In this document: positions 18,142 to 28,783 of the stretch, one piece after another
Position numbering within the stretch: the first letter of the stretch is position 1
Layout: each line of letters begins with the position of its first letter
Assembly: GCA_012927585.1 (NCBI GenBank)
Contig: JABBOY010000003.1
Coordinates: forward strand, 1-64,000
Direction of reading: 5' to 3'
DNA length: 64,000 nucleotides
DNA from: Glaciimonas sp.
GTDB taxonomy: Bacteria > Pseudomonadota > Gammaproteobacteria > Burkholderiales > Burkholderiaceae_D
Made by a program: the position numbers and the translations under genes
Notes under the pieces: generated by a model
Seen by the model: the letters and a program-made list of their open reading frames with translations, nothing else
Told to the model about the DNA's origin: nothing
Databases searched by the model: none

Positions 18142-19257
18142 TTATTTTTTAATGATCTCGCCGCCGCTGCACAACAGCGTCGCGGCAACAATTTCATCTT
18201 CACGATTGATCGTCAGATTGGCGTCGGCATCAATGATCAGCTTGAGGAAGTCGAGCAGATTGCGCGCATACAGTGCCGAGGCGTCTGCCGGGACCTGGGT
18301 CGCCAGATTGGAGTCGCCGATGATGTGGACGCCGTATTGATGAATGATTTGACCCGACACGGAGAGCGGGCAATTGCCGCCCTGCTCGGCCGCCATATCG
18401 ACGATCACGGAACCTGGCTTCATCGCCTTGACGGTTTCCTCCGAGATCAAGATCGGTGCCTTGCGGCCCGGAATCAATGCGGTAGTGATGATGATGTCGG
18501 CCTGTTTGGCGCGTTCATGCACCAGTTCAGCCTGACGCCGCATCCAGTCGGCTGGCATTGAGCGGGCATAACCGCCGACGCCTTGGGCGATTTCACGCTC
18601 TTCGTCGGTAATGAAAGGCACGTCGATAAACTTGGCGCCGAGCGACTCTACCTGTTCCTTGACGGGCGGACGCACGTCGGACGCTTCGATCATCGCGCCG
18701 AGGCGCTTGGCGGTGGCAATCGCTTGCAGACCAGCGACGCCCACGCCCATGATCAGCACGCGGGCCGCTTTCACGGTACCGGCAGCAGTCATCAGCATCG
18801 GCATGAAGCGGCCGTATGTATTGGCGGCCAGTAACACCGCTTTGTAGCCGGCGATATTGGCTTGCGACGACAGCACATCCATCGATTGCGCGCGCGTGAT
18901 GCGCGGCGCAGCTTCGAGCGCGAATGCGGTCAGCCCGTGAGCCGCCATCGCAGCGATATTGTCGGTGTCGAAAGGGTTCAGCATGCCGACCACGACGGTG
19001 CCCGATGCGATCAGCGTGCGTTCTTCTGCCGAAGGTGCGCGCACCTTGAGCACCAAAGCGCAGCCGAAAGCGTCGGCTGCAGTGCCGATTTCAGCGCCGG
19101 CAGTTTGATAGGCTGCATCTGTGACGCTGGCAGTAATGCCGGCACCGGATTGCACAATGACCTGATGCTTGGCAGCCACCAGTTTCTTGACCGTTTCCGG
19201 CGTAGCAGCTACGCGAGTCTCTCCCGCGCGCGTTTCGGCGGGGATGCCGATTTTCAT
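18142..19257 (-). CDS. pntAA: NAD(P) transhydrogenase subunit alpha, NAD-binding part
   Basis: The soluble domain I of transhydrogenase, 371 residues, which binds NAD(H) and passes hydride to domain III of PntB. The N-terminal KIGIPAETRAGETRVAATP is the alanine dehydrogenase/PNT signature, and LIMGVGVAGLQAIATA is the dinucleotide-binding loop. The ATG at 19257 has an excellent GGAGGA ribosome-binding site; the upstream in-frame start at 19338 has no support. This is the first gene of the three-gene pnt operon. Confidence 0.95.
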   Translation of the reverse strand: MKIGIPAETRAGETRVAATPETVKKLVAAKHQVIVQSGAGITASVTDAAYQTAGAEIGTAADAFGCALVLKVRAPSAEERTLIASGTVVVGMLNPFDTDNIAAMAAHGLTAFALEAAPRITRAQSMDVLSSQANIAGYKAVLLAANTYGRFMPMLMTAAGTVKAARVLIMGVGVAGLQAIATAKRLGAMIEASDVRPPVKEQVESLGAKFIDVPFITDEEREIAQGVGGYARSMPADWMRRQAELVHERAKQADIIITTALIPGRKAPILISEETVKAMKPGSVIVDMAAEQGGNCPLSVSGQIIHQYGVHIIGDSNLATQVPADASALYARNLLDFLKLIIDADANLTINREDEIVAATLLCSGGEIIKK

Positions 19258-19372
19258 ATTTCCTCCGTGGTTTTGTAATTCTTGCGGAAATCTTACACGA
19301 GAATAATAGAACAACGCATCGAATTCCGTTTGTTGCAAGGCAATATTACTGTATTCGTATCTGCGTAATATT

Positions 19373-19430
19373 CAGTAACGTAGGCCTGCGTGCCTGCGGC
19401 CCGGATCTGGCACGCAGGCCTACGCTACTG
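19373..19430. repeat. GC-rich palindrome, family 2, copy 2
   Basis: A 58-bp palindrome whose 20-bp arms differ at one position; the left arm begins CAGTAACGTAGGCC and the right arm ends CTACGCTACTG. The left flank reads TGCGTAATATT, matching flanks of the other copies. It lies between the divergent pntAA and Nudix genes, 48 bp upstream of the Nudix start. Confidence 0.8.
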
Positions 19431-19478
19431 CAGCAAGCATGGCGCACGAGTAAAATGCCGCCACACTCAAGGAAAATT

Positions 19479-19964
19479 ATGACTGACATCTGGAAACCCT
19501 CCGTCACGGTCGCCGCTGTGATCGAACGGCAGGGCCGCTTTTTGCTGGTGGAAGAAGAAACCAGCGACGGCATACGCTTCAACCAGCCGGCCGGACATCT
19601 GGATCCGCTCGAATCGCTCGAACAAGCGGTGGTGCGCGAGACGCTGGAAGAAACCGCGCACGATTTCACGCCCACGGCGCTGATCGGCATGTACATGTCG
19701 CGCACTGTATCGGCGCGCACCAATCGCGACGTAACGTATCTGCGCTTCACGTTTACCGGCGCGGTCGGCAAACAACACGATCAAGCGCTCGATACCGGCA
19801 TTTTGCGCGCGCTCTGGATGACATACGAAGAAATCGTCGCGTGCCAAGCCACTCACCGCAGCCCTCTGGTGCTGCGCAGCGTTGACGATTACCTGGCCGG
19901 GATTCGGGCTCCGCTGTCGCTATTGCACACCCACGCTTCGATCTTCGAGGTGCCGCATGGCTAA
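19479..19964 (+). CDS. Nudix hydrolase (NudJ-like)
   Basis: A 161-residue Nudix hydrolase. The Nudix box is clear: [20 protein letters not shown], with the paired glutamates that bind the catalytic metal. The ATG at 19479 has an AAGGA site. It overlaps mnmA by eight bases (ATGGCTAA). In E. coli the Nudix gene next to mnmA is nudJ, whose product hydrolyses nucleotide and thiamin-precursor pyrophosphates; the same pairing here makes NudJ the best guess, but the substrate cannot be read from the sequence. Confidence 0.9.
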   Translation: MTDIWKPSVTVAAVIERQGRFLLVEEETSDGIRFNQPAGHLDPLESLEQAVVRETLEETAHDFTPTALIGMYMSRTVSARTNRDVTYLRFTFTGAVGKQHDQALDTGILRALWMTYEEIVACQATHRSPLVLRSVDDYLAGIRAPLSLLHTHASIFEVPHG

Positions 19965-21084
19965 GAAAAAAGTGGTGATTGGCATGTCGGGCGGGGTCGA
20001 TTCCTCGGTTTCCGCCTGGCTACTCAAAGAACAAGGTTATGAAGTCATCGGTCTGTTCATGAAGAATTGGGAAGACGATGACGATTCCGAATACTGCTCA
20101 ACCCGCGAAGACTGGATCGACGCGGTCAGCGTTGCCGATGTGATCGGGATCGATATCGATGCCGTCAACTTCGCCGCCGAATACAAGGACCGCGTGTTCG
20201 CCGAGTTTTTGCGCGAATACCAGGCCGGCCGCACGCCCAACCCGGACGTGTTGTGCAACGCCGAAATCAAGTTCAAAGCCTTCCTCGACCACGCGATGAA
20301 GCTTGGCGCAGATTGTATTGCCACCGGCCACTATGCCCGTGTGCGTGAACTGGACGGCGGTTTTCAGTTACTAAAAGCGCTCGATGCCAGTAAGGATCAA
20401 AGCTATTTCCTGCACCGCCTGAATCAAGTGCAACTGGCCAATACCCTGTTTCCGCTGGGTGAAATCCAAAAGACCGAGGTGCGCAAAATCGCCGGGCAGA
20501 TCGGTTTGCCGAACGCGAAAAAAAAGGATTCCACCGGCATCTGCTTCATCGGCGAACGCCCGTTCCGCGAATTTTTGAATCGGTATTTATCCTACCAACA
20601 CGGCCCGATGAAAACCCCGGATGGCGACGTGGTGGGCCAGCACGTCGGCCTGAGCTTTTACACGCTGGGCCAGCGCAAGGGTATCGGCATCGGCGGCATC
20701 AAGTCGCGCCAAAACGCCGATGGCAGTAGCGATGCCTGGTATGTGGCATACAAGGACATCGAAAAAAATACCTTGTACGTAGTACAGGGTCACGACCATC
20801 CGTGGCTGCAGTCGTCTCGCCTGGAAGCCCGTCAGAGCAACTGGATTGCCGGCAACCCACCGCAACCAGGGCAGTATTGCGCCAAGACGCGCTACCGACA
20901 AGCGGATATGGACTGCATTCTTGGGAGTATAGGTTCCGAGGCATTTTCGCTGCAATTCGATCAGGCGCAATGGGCCGTCACGCCAGGGCAATCCGCGGTT
21001 TTGTACGATGGCGACATCTGTCTGGGCGGCGGCATCATCGAGTGTTCCGACAGCGCAGCCAAGCTGCAGAGCATTCTGCAATAA
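19957..21084 (+). CDS. mnmA: tRNA-specific 2-thiouridylase
   Basis: MnmA adds sulfur at C2 of the wobble uridine U34 in tRNA-Lys, -Glu and -Gln, using ATP. The 375-residue protein has the PP-loop GMSGGVDSS (residues 9-17). The two catalytic cysteines are Cys100 ([11 protein letters not shown]) and Cys196 ([12 protein letters not shown]). The start at 19957 is inside the last codons of the Nudix gene, giving an 8-base overlap and probable translational coupling. Confidence 0.97.
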   Translation: MAKKKVVIGMSGGVDSSVSAWLLKEQGYEVIGLFMKNWEDDDDSEYCSTREDWIDAVSVADVIGIDIDAVNFAAEYKDRVFAEFLREYQAGRTPNPDVLCNAEIKFKAFLDHAMKLGADCIATGHYARVRELDGGFQLLKALDASKDQSYFLHRLNQVQLANTLFPLGEIQKTEVRKIAGQIGLPNAKKKDSTGICFIGERPFREFLNRYLSYQHGPMKTPDGDVVGQHVGLSFYTLGQRKGIGIGGIKSRQNADGSSDAWYVAYKDIEKNTLYVVQGHDHPWLQSSRLEARQSNWIAGNPPQPGQYCAKTRYRQADMDCILGSIGSEAFSLQFDQAQWAVTPGQSAVLYDGDICLGGGIIECSDSAAKLQSILQ

Positions 21085-21127
21085 TATCTGCAGTCGCTGC
21101 ACCCCGATTATCAAGAAAAATAAATAT

Positions 21128-21187
21128 GGGAGTATATTAAAAAACACTGCACTTTCCGCATATATATTATGCGATGCTTAAATATAC
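21128..21187. repeat. TTCCGCAT intergenic repeat, copy C
   Basis: The unit runs from GGGAGTATAT to AATATAC, with the core GCACTTTCCGCATAT and a partial right arm ATGCGATGC. It lies between the convergent mnmA and GST genes, directly before a terminator. Confidence 0.7.
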
Positions 21188-21202
21188 AAATGGCAGTATA
21201 AG

Positions 21203-21239
21203 AAAGGCGACAGACATTTGAAATGTCTGTCGCCTTTTC
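21203..21239. terminator. Bidirectional rho-independent terminator
   Basis: A long near-perfect inverted repeat, AAAGGCGACAGACATTT and its complement, occupies 21203-21237 and is closed by A and T runs. It separates the convergent mnmA and GST genes and can act on both. Confidence 0.88.
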
Positions 21240-21274
21240 TCAGGTCTTTCTTATTAGCGCATTGTGCCGGCTAT

Positions 21275-21883
21275 TTATTGCGGCACGGTATCCTTGAACG
21301 ATGGCCGCTCAGATAACTTCTCGAACAAACGTTGCAGATTGTGGTGATCTTCACGCCACTGAATTTCCGGGAAGCGTAAAGACAGCCAGCCCAGCGTACA
21401 GCCGACTGCGATATCGGCCAACATGTACTGGTTGCCAGCGCAAAACGGCTTCTCGCCCAAGTCGTCGGACAGTTGCTTCAGGCCGGCCTGAACCTTGCTC
21501 ATTTGGCGCGCAATCCAGACCTGGCTTTGCTTCGACTCGGGGCGCTGGGTTTTTTCCAGTCGCACCGAAACCGCGGCATCCAGTACGCCGTCAGCCAGCG
21601 CTTCCCAGCATTTGACGCTGGAGCGTTCGCGGCCGCCGACCGGGATCAGCTTACCCACCGGCGTCAAGGTATCCAGATACTCGACGATCACGCGCGAGTC
21701 GAACAGGACGCTGCCATCATCCATCAACAGCGTCGGCACTTTGCCCAGTGGGTTGGACTCTGCAATCGTTGTGTCAGCGGCCCATACATCCTCTAATACG
21801 AAGACGTAGTCGAGTTTCTTTTCCGCAAACACGACCCGGACTTTGCGTACATAAGGGCTAGCAAGTGAACCGATCAGTTTCAT
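21275..21883 (-). CDS. Glutathione S-transferase family protein (YibF-like)
   Basis: A 202-residue GST. The N-terminal thioredoxin-like domain (about 1-75) contains SPYVRKVRVV and the glutathione-binding cis-proline region GKVPTL followed by DSRVIVEYLD. The helical C-terminal domain covers about 85-195. It resembles the E. coli YibF type, whose substrate is unknown. It lies alone between mnmA and purB on the opposite strand. Confidence 0.88.
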   Translation of the reverse strand: MKLIGSLASPYVRKVRVVFAEKKLDYVFVLEDVWAADTTIAESNPLGKVPTLLMDDGSVLFDSRVIVEYLDTLTPVGKLIPVGGRERSSVKCWEALADGVLDAAVSVRLEKTQRPESKQSQVWIARQMSKVQAGLKQLSDDLGEKPFCAGNQYMLADIAVGCTLGWLSLRFPEIQWREDHHNLQRLFEKLSERPSFKDTVPQ

Positions 21884-22032
21884 AAGCGCTTTATTTTAAA
21901 AGGATAGCGGCAGTATATCATTGGCGCTCAACGGTTTCGCCGGTCGCCAAACAGCCCATTGGGTACCAGCACGAATGGTAAAATCCCGTTTTCGCCTGCT
22001 TTTTCCTATTTCCGGCCCTGATTCATGCCTGA

Positions 22033-23520
<1,488 letters not shown>

Positions 23521-23655
23521 TTTGGTAAGGGTAGGCTTCACGCCTGCGCTGTTCGGCCGAGTCGGAAGCGCGTTTTCCTGGGTTCGTAAAAATGATGTTT
23601 CGCGCCAATTTTGTCGAGGATTCGGATATTTTCACACTTTACAATGGAGAATTAT

Positions 23656-24186
23656 ATGCGCTTGTTTTTTGCTTGCCTTGTGGCGATTCAATTGTTATTT
23701 CTGTCCCCCATTACTACGTTCGCAGGTGATGCGCGTGTCGCTGTTTTAGACTTTGAGCTTAATGATCTAACGCTCAATTTGACTCCTAACAACCCTGAAG
23801 AAGTAGGACGTACAGCATCGATTAAGCCGTTGTTGCAAAAAGCTTTGGAAGCGAAAGGCGGTTATAAAATCGTTGATATTGACTTAGAAACTCAAAACAA
23901 GGCAAACACTGGGTTCGGTTATCTTTTTGATCACCACGATGTCGCAGCAGGACTTGGCCAGAATTTCAAGGCCGACTACATAATTGTTGGGCGCATTCAT
24001 AAGGCGAGCTTTTTGTTTGTCTACTTAAAAGCCCAGTTGATAAATACGAAAACCAAGCAGCTTGTTGGAGATTACACGGTTGAGGTCAAAGGTCAGCAAA
24101 AGAAAATAACGCCGAAAGGTGTTGAGCGGCTCGCAGAGCAAATAGACGAAACCATACATCTTCAAATGGCTAGCACATCGCCTTAA
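23656..24186 (+). CDS. Secreted protein of a DUF2380/DUF3280-like family, function unknown
   Basis: A 176-residue protein with a signal peptide (about 1-24, ending TTFAGDA). The mature N-terminus VAVLDFELND is the mark of small exported proteins annotated DUF2380 or DUF3280; I recognise the pattern but no function is known. The remainder predicts mixed alpha/beta structure with a conserved-looking GRIHKASFLFVY segment. A GGAGA site precedes the ATG at 23656. The gene is visibly richer in A+T than purB and cytochrome b561 around it, which may mean later acquisition. Confidence 0.65.
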   Translation: MRLFFACLVAIQLLFLSPITTFAGDARVAVLDFELNDLTLNLTPNNPEEVGRTASIKPLLQKALEAKGGYKIVDIDLETQNKANTGFGYLFDHHDVAAGLGQNFKADYIIVGRIHKASFLFVYLKAQLINTKTKQLVGDYTVEVKGQQKKITPKGVERLAEQIDETIHLQMASTSP

Positions 24187-24337
24187 GCAACCGATTTCCA
24201 AACGCACGGTTCCATACCCAAACCTGCCCCTGCAACAGCGAGCGCGCAGGCTTGACACTTCCGCCAACTTATCCCGTCACCAGCAGGATTGCATTTTTTT
24301 TGTTATATTAGTCCTAATTCGAACAATTTATATACTT

Positions 24338-24862
24338 ATGCAACGATACTCAAAAACAGCCATGGTATTGCATTGGTTGATTGCAATACTGATCATTTCT
24401 TCCTTTGCGCTGGGCCTCACGATGACCGATATTCCCGGCATCACGCCTACCAAGTTGAAGTATTTTTCGTGGCATAAATGGCTGGGCGTGACCATATTGG
24501 GCTTGGTCTGCCTGCGCCTGTTATGGCGCCTAAGCCATGCGGCACCGACTTACCCGACCAGCATGGCGGCATGGCAGCAAAAAGCGGCCAGCGGCTTGCA
24601 CGGTTTGCTGTACTTTCTGATACTCACAATCCCGCTATCCGGGTATTTTTACAGCCTCGCGGCCGGGGTTCCGGTGGTGTATTTAGGGGCAATTCCACTG
24701 CCGGTATTCATCGCGCCGGACCCAGAGCTCAAAGTGTTGCTCAAGACTGTCCACTATGCGCTCAACATGACATTGCTGGCCGCCGTCGGGCTGCATATTC
24801 TGGCCGCACTGAAACACCACTTCATTGACCGTGATCACATTTTCAAGCGAATACTGCCGTAG
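24338..24862 (+). CDS. Cytochrome b561 family protein
   Basis: A 174-residue inner-membrane protein with four predicted helices. Candidate haem-ligand histidines are in MVLHWLIA (TM1), FSWHKWLG (TM2), SGLHGLLYF (TM3) and KTVHYALN/AVGLHILAALKHH (TM4). Relatives of the CybB type oxidise quinol and pass electrons on, including to superoxide. Two yceI genes follow after 35 and 42 bp. A cytochrome b561 gene with yceI is a common pairing and suggests one operon handling a lipid or quinone-type ligand in the periplasm. Confidence 0.92.
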   Translation: MQRYSKTAMVLHWLIAILIISSFALGLTMTDIPGITPTKLKYFSWHKWLGVTILGLVCLRLLWRLSHAAPTYPTSMAAWQQKAASGLHGLLYFLILTIPLSGYFYSLAAGVPVVYLGAIPLPVFIAPDPELKVLLKTVHYALNMTLLAAVGLHILAALKHHFIDRDHIFKRILP

Positions 24863-24897
24863 TTATTCTAGAAATACTTTCCAGACAAGGATTCACC

Positions 24898-25482
24898 ATG
24901 CAAGCTAAACTCACTCAGCCCATCAAACTTCGTACTGCAATTGCCCTGACGCTGCTCGTCAGCGCGCTGGTGTTGCCCAATATCGCCAGCGCATTGCTGA
25001 AAGTCGATCCATCCAAGAGCACGGTTAGCGCGGTTTTCAAACAGATGAATGTGCCGGTCGAAGCCAAATTCCGCAAATTCACCGCGAAAATCGATTTCAA
25101 TCCAGCCAAGCCTGAAACATCAAAAGCCACGGTGGAGATCGACACCAACAGTTTCGACCTGGGCGACCAGGAAATGAACCGGGAAGCACTGAAGAAGGAA
25201 TGGTTCAACGCAGCCCAGTATCCGAAAGCCAGCTTCGTCTCCAGCGGCATGAAGTCCAGCGCGGCTGGCAAACTCGAAGTCAGTGGCAATCTCACCATCA
25301 AGGGTAAAAGCGCCAACGTCAGCTTTCCGCTGACCATCAAAAAAGAAGGCGGCCATCAGATTTTCGAGGGTGCGCTGCCGATCAAGCGGCTCACCTACAA
25401 CATCGGCGAAGGCGAATGGTCGGACACCGGCATGGTCGCCGATGAAGTCGTCATCAAATTCCGCGTTATTGCGGCTGAATAG
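24898..25482 (+). CDS. YceI-family periplasmic protein, copy 1
   Basis: A 194-residue exported protein: a long positively charged N-terminus and a hydrophobic stretch (about 15-36), then the YceI lipocalin-like barrel beginning VDPSKSTVSAVFK. The family binds isoprenoid or fatty-amide ligands in a hydrophobic cavity. The characteristic DMxx-type segment appears as LGDQEMNREALKKEWFN. It is more basic than its downstream partner, and the two are only distantly alike, so this is a pair of divergent paralogues rather than a recent duplicate. Confidence 0.9.
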   Translation: MQAKLTQPIKLRTAIALTLLVSALVLPNIASALLKVDPSKSTVSAVFKQMNVPVEAKFRKFTAKIDFNPAKPETSKATVEIDTNSFDLGDQEMNREALKKEWFNAAQYPKASFVSSGMKSSAAGKLEVSGNLTIKGKSANVSFPLTIKKEGGHQIFEGALPIKRLTYNIGEGEWSDTGMVADEVVIKFRVIAAE

Positions 25483-25524
25483 TTCCACCAATTTCACTAT
25501 TTTCATCCTAAAAGGAATCAATCC

Positions 25525-26088
25525 ATGAAACATCTCGTCGCCCTCTTGTTCGCAGTCAGTGTCGTTCCGGCTTTTGCCCAAACCTACAATATCGACCCTA
25601 GCCACACTTATCCGAGCTTTGAAGCAGATCACATGGGCGGCCTCTCGATACTGCGCGGCAAATTCACCAGGAGCGCCGGTACCATCATTCTGGATCGCGC
25701 TGCCAAAACCGGTACTGTCGATATCACCATTGATGCCAGTTCGCTTGATTTTGGCCATGCCAAACTCAATGAGCACGCCAAATCGAAGGATATGTTCGAC
25801 GTCGTCCAATTCCCGACTGCCGTATACAAGGGCAGTGCGATCAAGTTCGACGGTGACAAGCCGGTAGCAGTCGTAGGCACGCTGACGCTGCATGGCGTGA
25901 CCAAACCAGTGGCATTGACCATCAATAAATTCAAATGCATCCAGCATCCAGTCTACAAACGCGAAGTCTGCGGCGCCGACGCCAGCGCCACCTTCAGCCG
26001 CGCCGATTTCGGCATCAGCTATGGCTTGCCGATGTTCTTTCCTGAAGTAAAGCTGGCAATCCAGGTGGAAGCAATCAAGGCTGACTGA
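25525..26088 (+). CDS. YceI-family periplasmic protein, copy 2
   Basis: A 187-residue protein with a clear signal peptide (about 1-18, cleaved near VPAFAQ). The mature part starts [16 protein letters not shown], the standard YceI opening, and contains [17 protein letters not shown], the most conserved family segment. A short Cys-containing loop ([16 protein letters not shown]) could form a disulfide. It is last in the cytochrome b561-yceI-yceI group. Confidence 0.93.
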   Translation: MKHLVALLFAVSVVPAFAQTYNIDPSHTYPSFEADHMGGLSILRGKFTRSAGTIILDRAAKTGTVDITIDASSLDFGHAKLNEHAKSKDMFDVVQFPTAVYKGSAIKFDGDKPVAVVGTLTLHGVTKPVALTINKFKCIQHPVYKREVCGADASATFSRADFGISYGLPMFFPEVKLAIQVEAIKAD

Positions 26089-26115
26089 GTGCCTCGCTAA
26101 GTAACGCTCAAAATA

Positions 26116-26139
26116 CCCTGCGGAATCTTTTTCGCAGGG
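26116..26139. other. Hairpin downstream of the second yceI gene
   Basis: CCCTGCG (26116-26122) pairs with CGCAGGG (26133-26139) across a T-rich loop. There is no downstream U-run, so it is a weak terminator candidate for the cytochrome b561-yceI group. Confidence 0.35.
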
Positions 26140-26314
26140 AAAACCGTAAGCTGGCGCGCAGCCAATGCCGCATGGATTTTCGCCCACGCAGAAATGACGG
26201 GAACATTACAATTTCTTCTCAGTCGCCCGATTTCGGGCTTTGCCAATCTTTGCATTAGTACAAATTAGTAGATAGAATACTTATCAATAAATACGATAAT
26301 TATTCTTAATACTT

Positions 26315-27427
26315 ATGCAGACCTCCTCCCCGCATTGGCACTTCCCCCGTCCTGAACTGGCGCAAGCGTACTTGGCGTCCTTTGAACTTGGCCTTTCCTG
26401 CGCACGGGGATTATTCGCCAGACGCCGCATGGGAAAAACTGAATTTCTGATGCAGGATTTCATCCCTTCGGCCGAAGCCAAAGGGTATGCGTGCGTATAC
26501 GTCAACCTATGGGATTTGAAGGACGATCCTGCCACAGCCCTGGTTTCCGCTCTGCACAAAGCGATCGAACCGAAAAGTTTTGCCAAAGCGTGGGAGCGAC
26601 TCAAGACCCCATTGAAAAAGGTAAAAGCTTCCGGGAAAGTGGCCGGTTTTGCAGAGGCGGGCATAGAGGCGGAATTTGCCGATAAAAGCCGACTGACCGG
26701 TACTTTGCTCATGGACGTTATGGCAGCCTTCGACAAGACTAAAATCCCGCTGATTCTCATCATCGACGAAGCCCAGGTACTTGCCAACGTCGAAAACACT
26801 GTCTTCGCACACGCACTTCGAGCCGCGCTGGATATTCGCAAGGAGCGCATCAAGGTTCTGTTTGCAGGAAGCTCTGAAGCCACCTTGCGACGGATGTTCG
26901 GCCGCGCGTCGGAGCCATTCTACAATTGGGCCGCGCTTGAGCCATTTCAGCTTCTTGGACAAGAGTTTGCGGCAGCAATGGTTGAAAAAGTAGCCAGCAT
27001 AGCGCGCACCCCATTACCGTTGGCTGATGCGCTGGCCGCTTTTGATGCGCTCAAGCAGACCCCATTGTTCTTCCGGCTGTATCTCGACCGGTATCTCACG
27101 AATCCGTTTGAAGGCGCACAAGGTGCATTGGACTTCACCAAAGCGCACGTCTTCAACGATATGGGATTTGAAAAACAATGGGATGAACTGCTGCCGGCCG
27201 ACCAGGCTTTGCTGGCAATGATCGCAGAAGGCACCTCCGACTTGCAGGGCAGTGAAGTGCGCAGGCGCATAGGCACGAGTCTCGGCCTGGGGAAACCGGT
27301 TACCGCCGCCACGCCGCAAAACACTCTGCGCAGGTTGGCCGACAAGAATATTGTTACCCGGATGGAGCGGGGCAACTATCAGTTCGAAGACGAAGCGTTT
27401 GCCGATTGGGTTCGCCATCGGGAATGA
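26315..27427 (+). CDS. Orphan AAA/STAND-like ATPase with C-terminal winged helix
   Basis: A 370-residue protein of the archaeal-ATPase/Orc1-like group (COG1672-like). A Walker A loop is present in a reduced form, FARRRMGKTEF (34-44), where the first glycine of GxxxxGK is replaced. Walker B is LILIIDEAQ (146-154), and KVLFAGSSEATLRRMF (180-195) is the sensor-1 region. The C-terminal 80 residues look like a winged helix (SEVRRRIGTSLG...NTLRRLADKNIVTRME). No partner gene lies beside it: the upstream genes are the yceI pair, and the downstream gene is on the other strand. Function unknown; a nucleic-acid-linked switch is a guess. Confidence 0.7.
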   Translation: MQTSSPHWHFPRPELAQAYLASFELGLSCARGLFARRRMGKTEFLMQDFIPSAEAKGYACVYVNLWDLKDDPATALVSALHKAIEPKSFAKAWERLKTPLKKVKASGKVAGFAEAGIEAEFADKSRLTGTLLMDVMAAFDKTKIPLILIIDEAQVLANVENTVFAHALRAALDIRKERIKVLFAGSSEATLRRMFGRASEPFYNWAALEPFQLLGQEFAAAMVEKVASIARTPLPLADALAAFDALKQTPLFFRLYLDRYLTNPFEGAQGALDFTKAHVFNDMGFEKQWDELLPADQALLAMIAEGTSDLQGSEVRRRIGTSLGLGKPVTAATPQNTLRRLADKNIVTRMERGNYQFEDEAFADWVRHRE

Positions 27428-27475
27428 GGTTCACAGAAATAAAAACCTCTTGAATCTTTCGGTTTAAGTCCAGCA

Positions 27476-28525
27476 TCAATCCTGGCGCACCAGCATCAGC
27501 CCGGCGCGCAGCCCGACTCCGACATCGGGATTAGGAAAAATGATGTATTCCTGCGCCTGCTGCACCCGGTACACCGACTCGCCATCGCTGGCGATAATCT
27601 CCCCTTGCCGCATCGACGTGAAATTGTGCGTGTTGCGATCGCATCCCATGCGAAAGTCGGCGCTGCGCTTGATGATTTCCTGCGCCACCTTGAACCTGCG
27701 CGGCAAGCGAACCGCAGCCGATGCGCTCAAGACGAGTGGATCGGCACGCAACAGCGCCGCCAGCGCCGCTTGCGGCTGCGCCAGCAGGCTGGCGTCATTC
27801 TGGCCCAGCGCGCCGATCTGCCCCAGCTCGACCGTGGCGCTAACCGTTGCGCACTCGCGCGCGCTGAATGAACTATAGGTGTTGGCCGATTGGGGACTGA
27901 ACACCTCGGCCTCGACACCGGCATGCGCCAGCCAGTGGGTTAGAGATAACGACAAGGTTAAGGATAAAGCTTGCTTTCCTGCCTCGATAGTCGATTCCGG
28001 CACAATCGCGAAGGTCGGATAGTGTGAAGGCCGGATCGCGGTGTGCAAATCCAGATGCCATTTCGGAGCGGCGGACCTGGCAAAAAATGCGGCGGTAGCA
28101 TGCATGATGGCGTCCGCCCGCACAGCCTCAGCGACCGACTGCAAGGCACCGCGCTTATCGCTAAACAGGCGGTTCAGATCGGCCTCGATAAAGCGCCGCT
28201 GCTGTGCGATGGCGGCCGGATTACCGACCACTATCATCAAATCCACCCCCAGTTGCTGCGGCGCTGCGGCCAGTTCGTCCAGCAAGTGCGCCAGCATCTC
28301 AATCGGCCCGGTTTCATCGCCGTGGATACCGACCGACAGCAGCACCGACATCCGAGCGGCCGGCGCACTGCGGGAGATAATTTGCAGCATGCCCGGCCCT
28401 GGCTGGCTGACCGTAAAACCTGCTACAGAAAAAGCCTGTGCGAGGCCGCTAAAATCCGCAGCCGCCAGTGCGCGCACCGAGTCGGGAATGGCGCTCACAG
28501 TTGCTGTCAGTAGAGTATTTTTCAT
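27476..28525 (-). CDS. astE: Succinylglutamate desuccinylase/aspartoacylase-family zinc deacylase (AstE-like)
   Basis: A 349-residue zinc-dependent deacylase. The ligands His68 and Glu71 lie in GIHGDETGPIEM, and the third ligand His161 in HLDLHTAIR; the catalytic Glu is in SATVELGQIG. This pattern, with the N-terminal region seen here, fits AstE, which releases glutamate in the last step of the arginine succinyltransferase pathway. No astA, astB, astC or astD gene is in the window, so pathway membership depends on the rest of the genome. A GGGAGA site precedes the ATG at 28525. Confidence 0.8.
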   Translation of the reverse strand: MKNTLLTATVSAIPDSVRALAAADFSGLAQAFSVAGFTVSQPGPGMLQIISRSAPAARMSVLLSVGIHGDETGPIEMLAHLLDELAAAPQQLGVDLMIVVGNPAAIAQQRRFIEADLNRLFSDKRGALQSVAEAVRADAIMHATAAFFARSAAPKWHLDLHTAIRPSHYPTFAIVPESTIEAGKQALSLTLSLSLTHWLAHAGVEAEVFSPQSANTYSSFSARECATVSATVELGQIGALGQNDASLLAQPQAALAALLRADPLVLSASAAVRLPRRFKVAQEIIKRSADFRMGCDRNTHNFTSMRQGEIIASDGESVYRVQQAQEYIIFPNPDVGVGLRAGLMLVRQD

Positions 28526-28783
28526 GGAGTCTCCCGGATACAATCTGTCTAGTGTGCTCCAAGCCGCAGCTGGCGGCTTCCAGCCACGCGACATCAATTT
28601 ATAGCAGTGCGGCAGTTACCCGTTGCGCTTTCAAGCAACAAACCCAGCCGGCATGAAGGAATGCGCCGAACGCCTTAGAATAATGCGCTGGCAACGCCTA
28701 CTTCTTCCTGGGCCACCAGTACGGCCGGACTCCGTGCAGTTACAAAAACACACATCAGAATACAAAAATAGGCCCGCCAACAG

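Noticed and set aside
25120-26187. Long minus-strand frame opposite both yceI genes (355 codons)
   Set aside because: It spans two well-supported genes and their gap, and its translation matches nothing recognisable.
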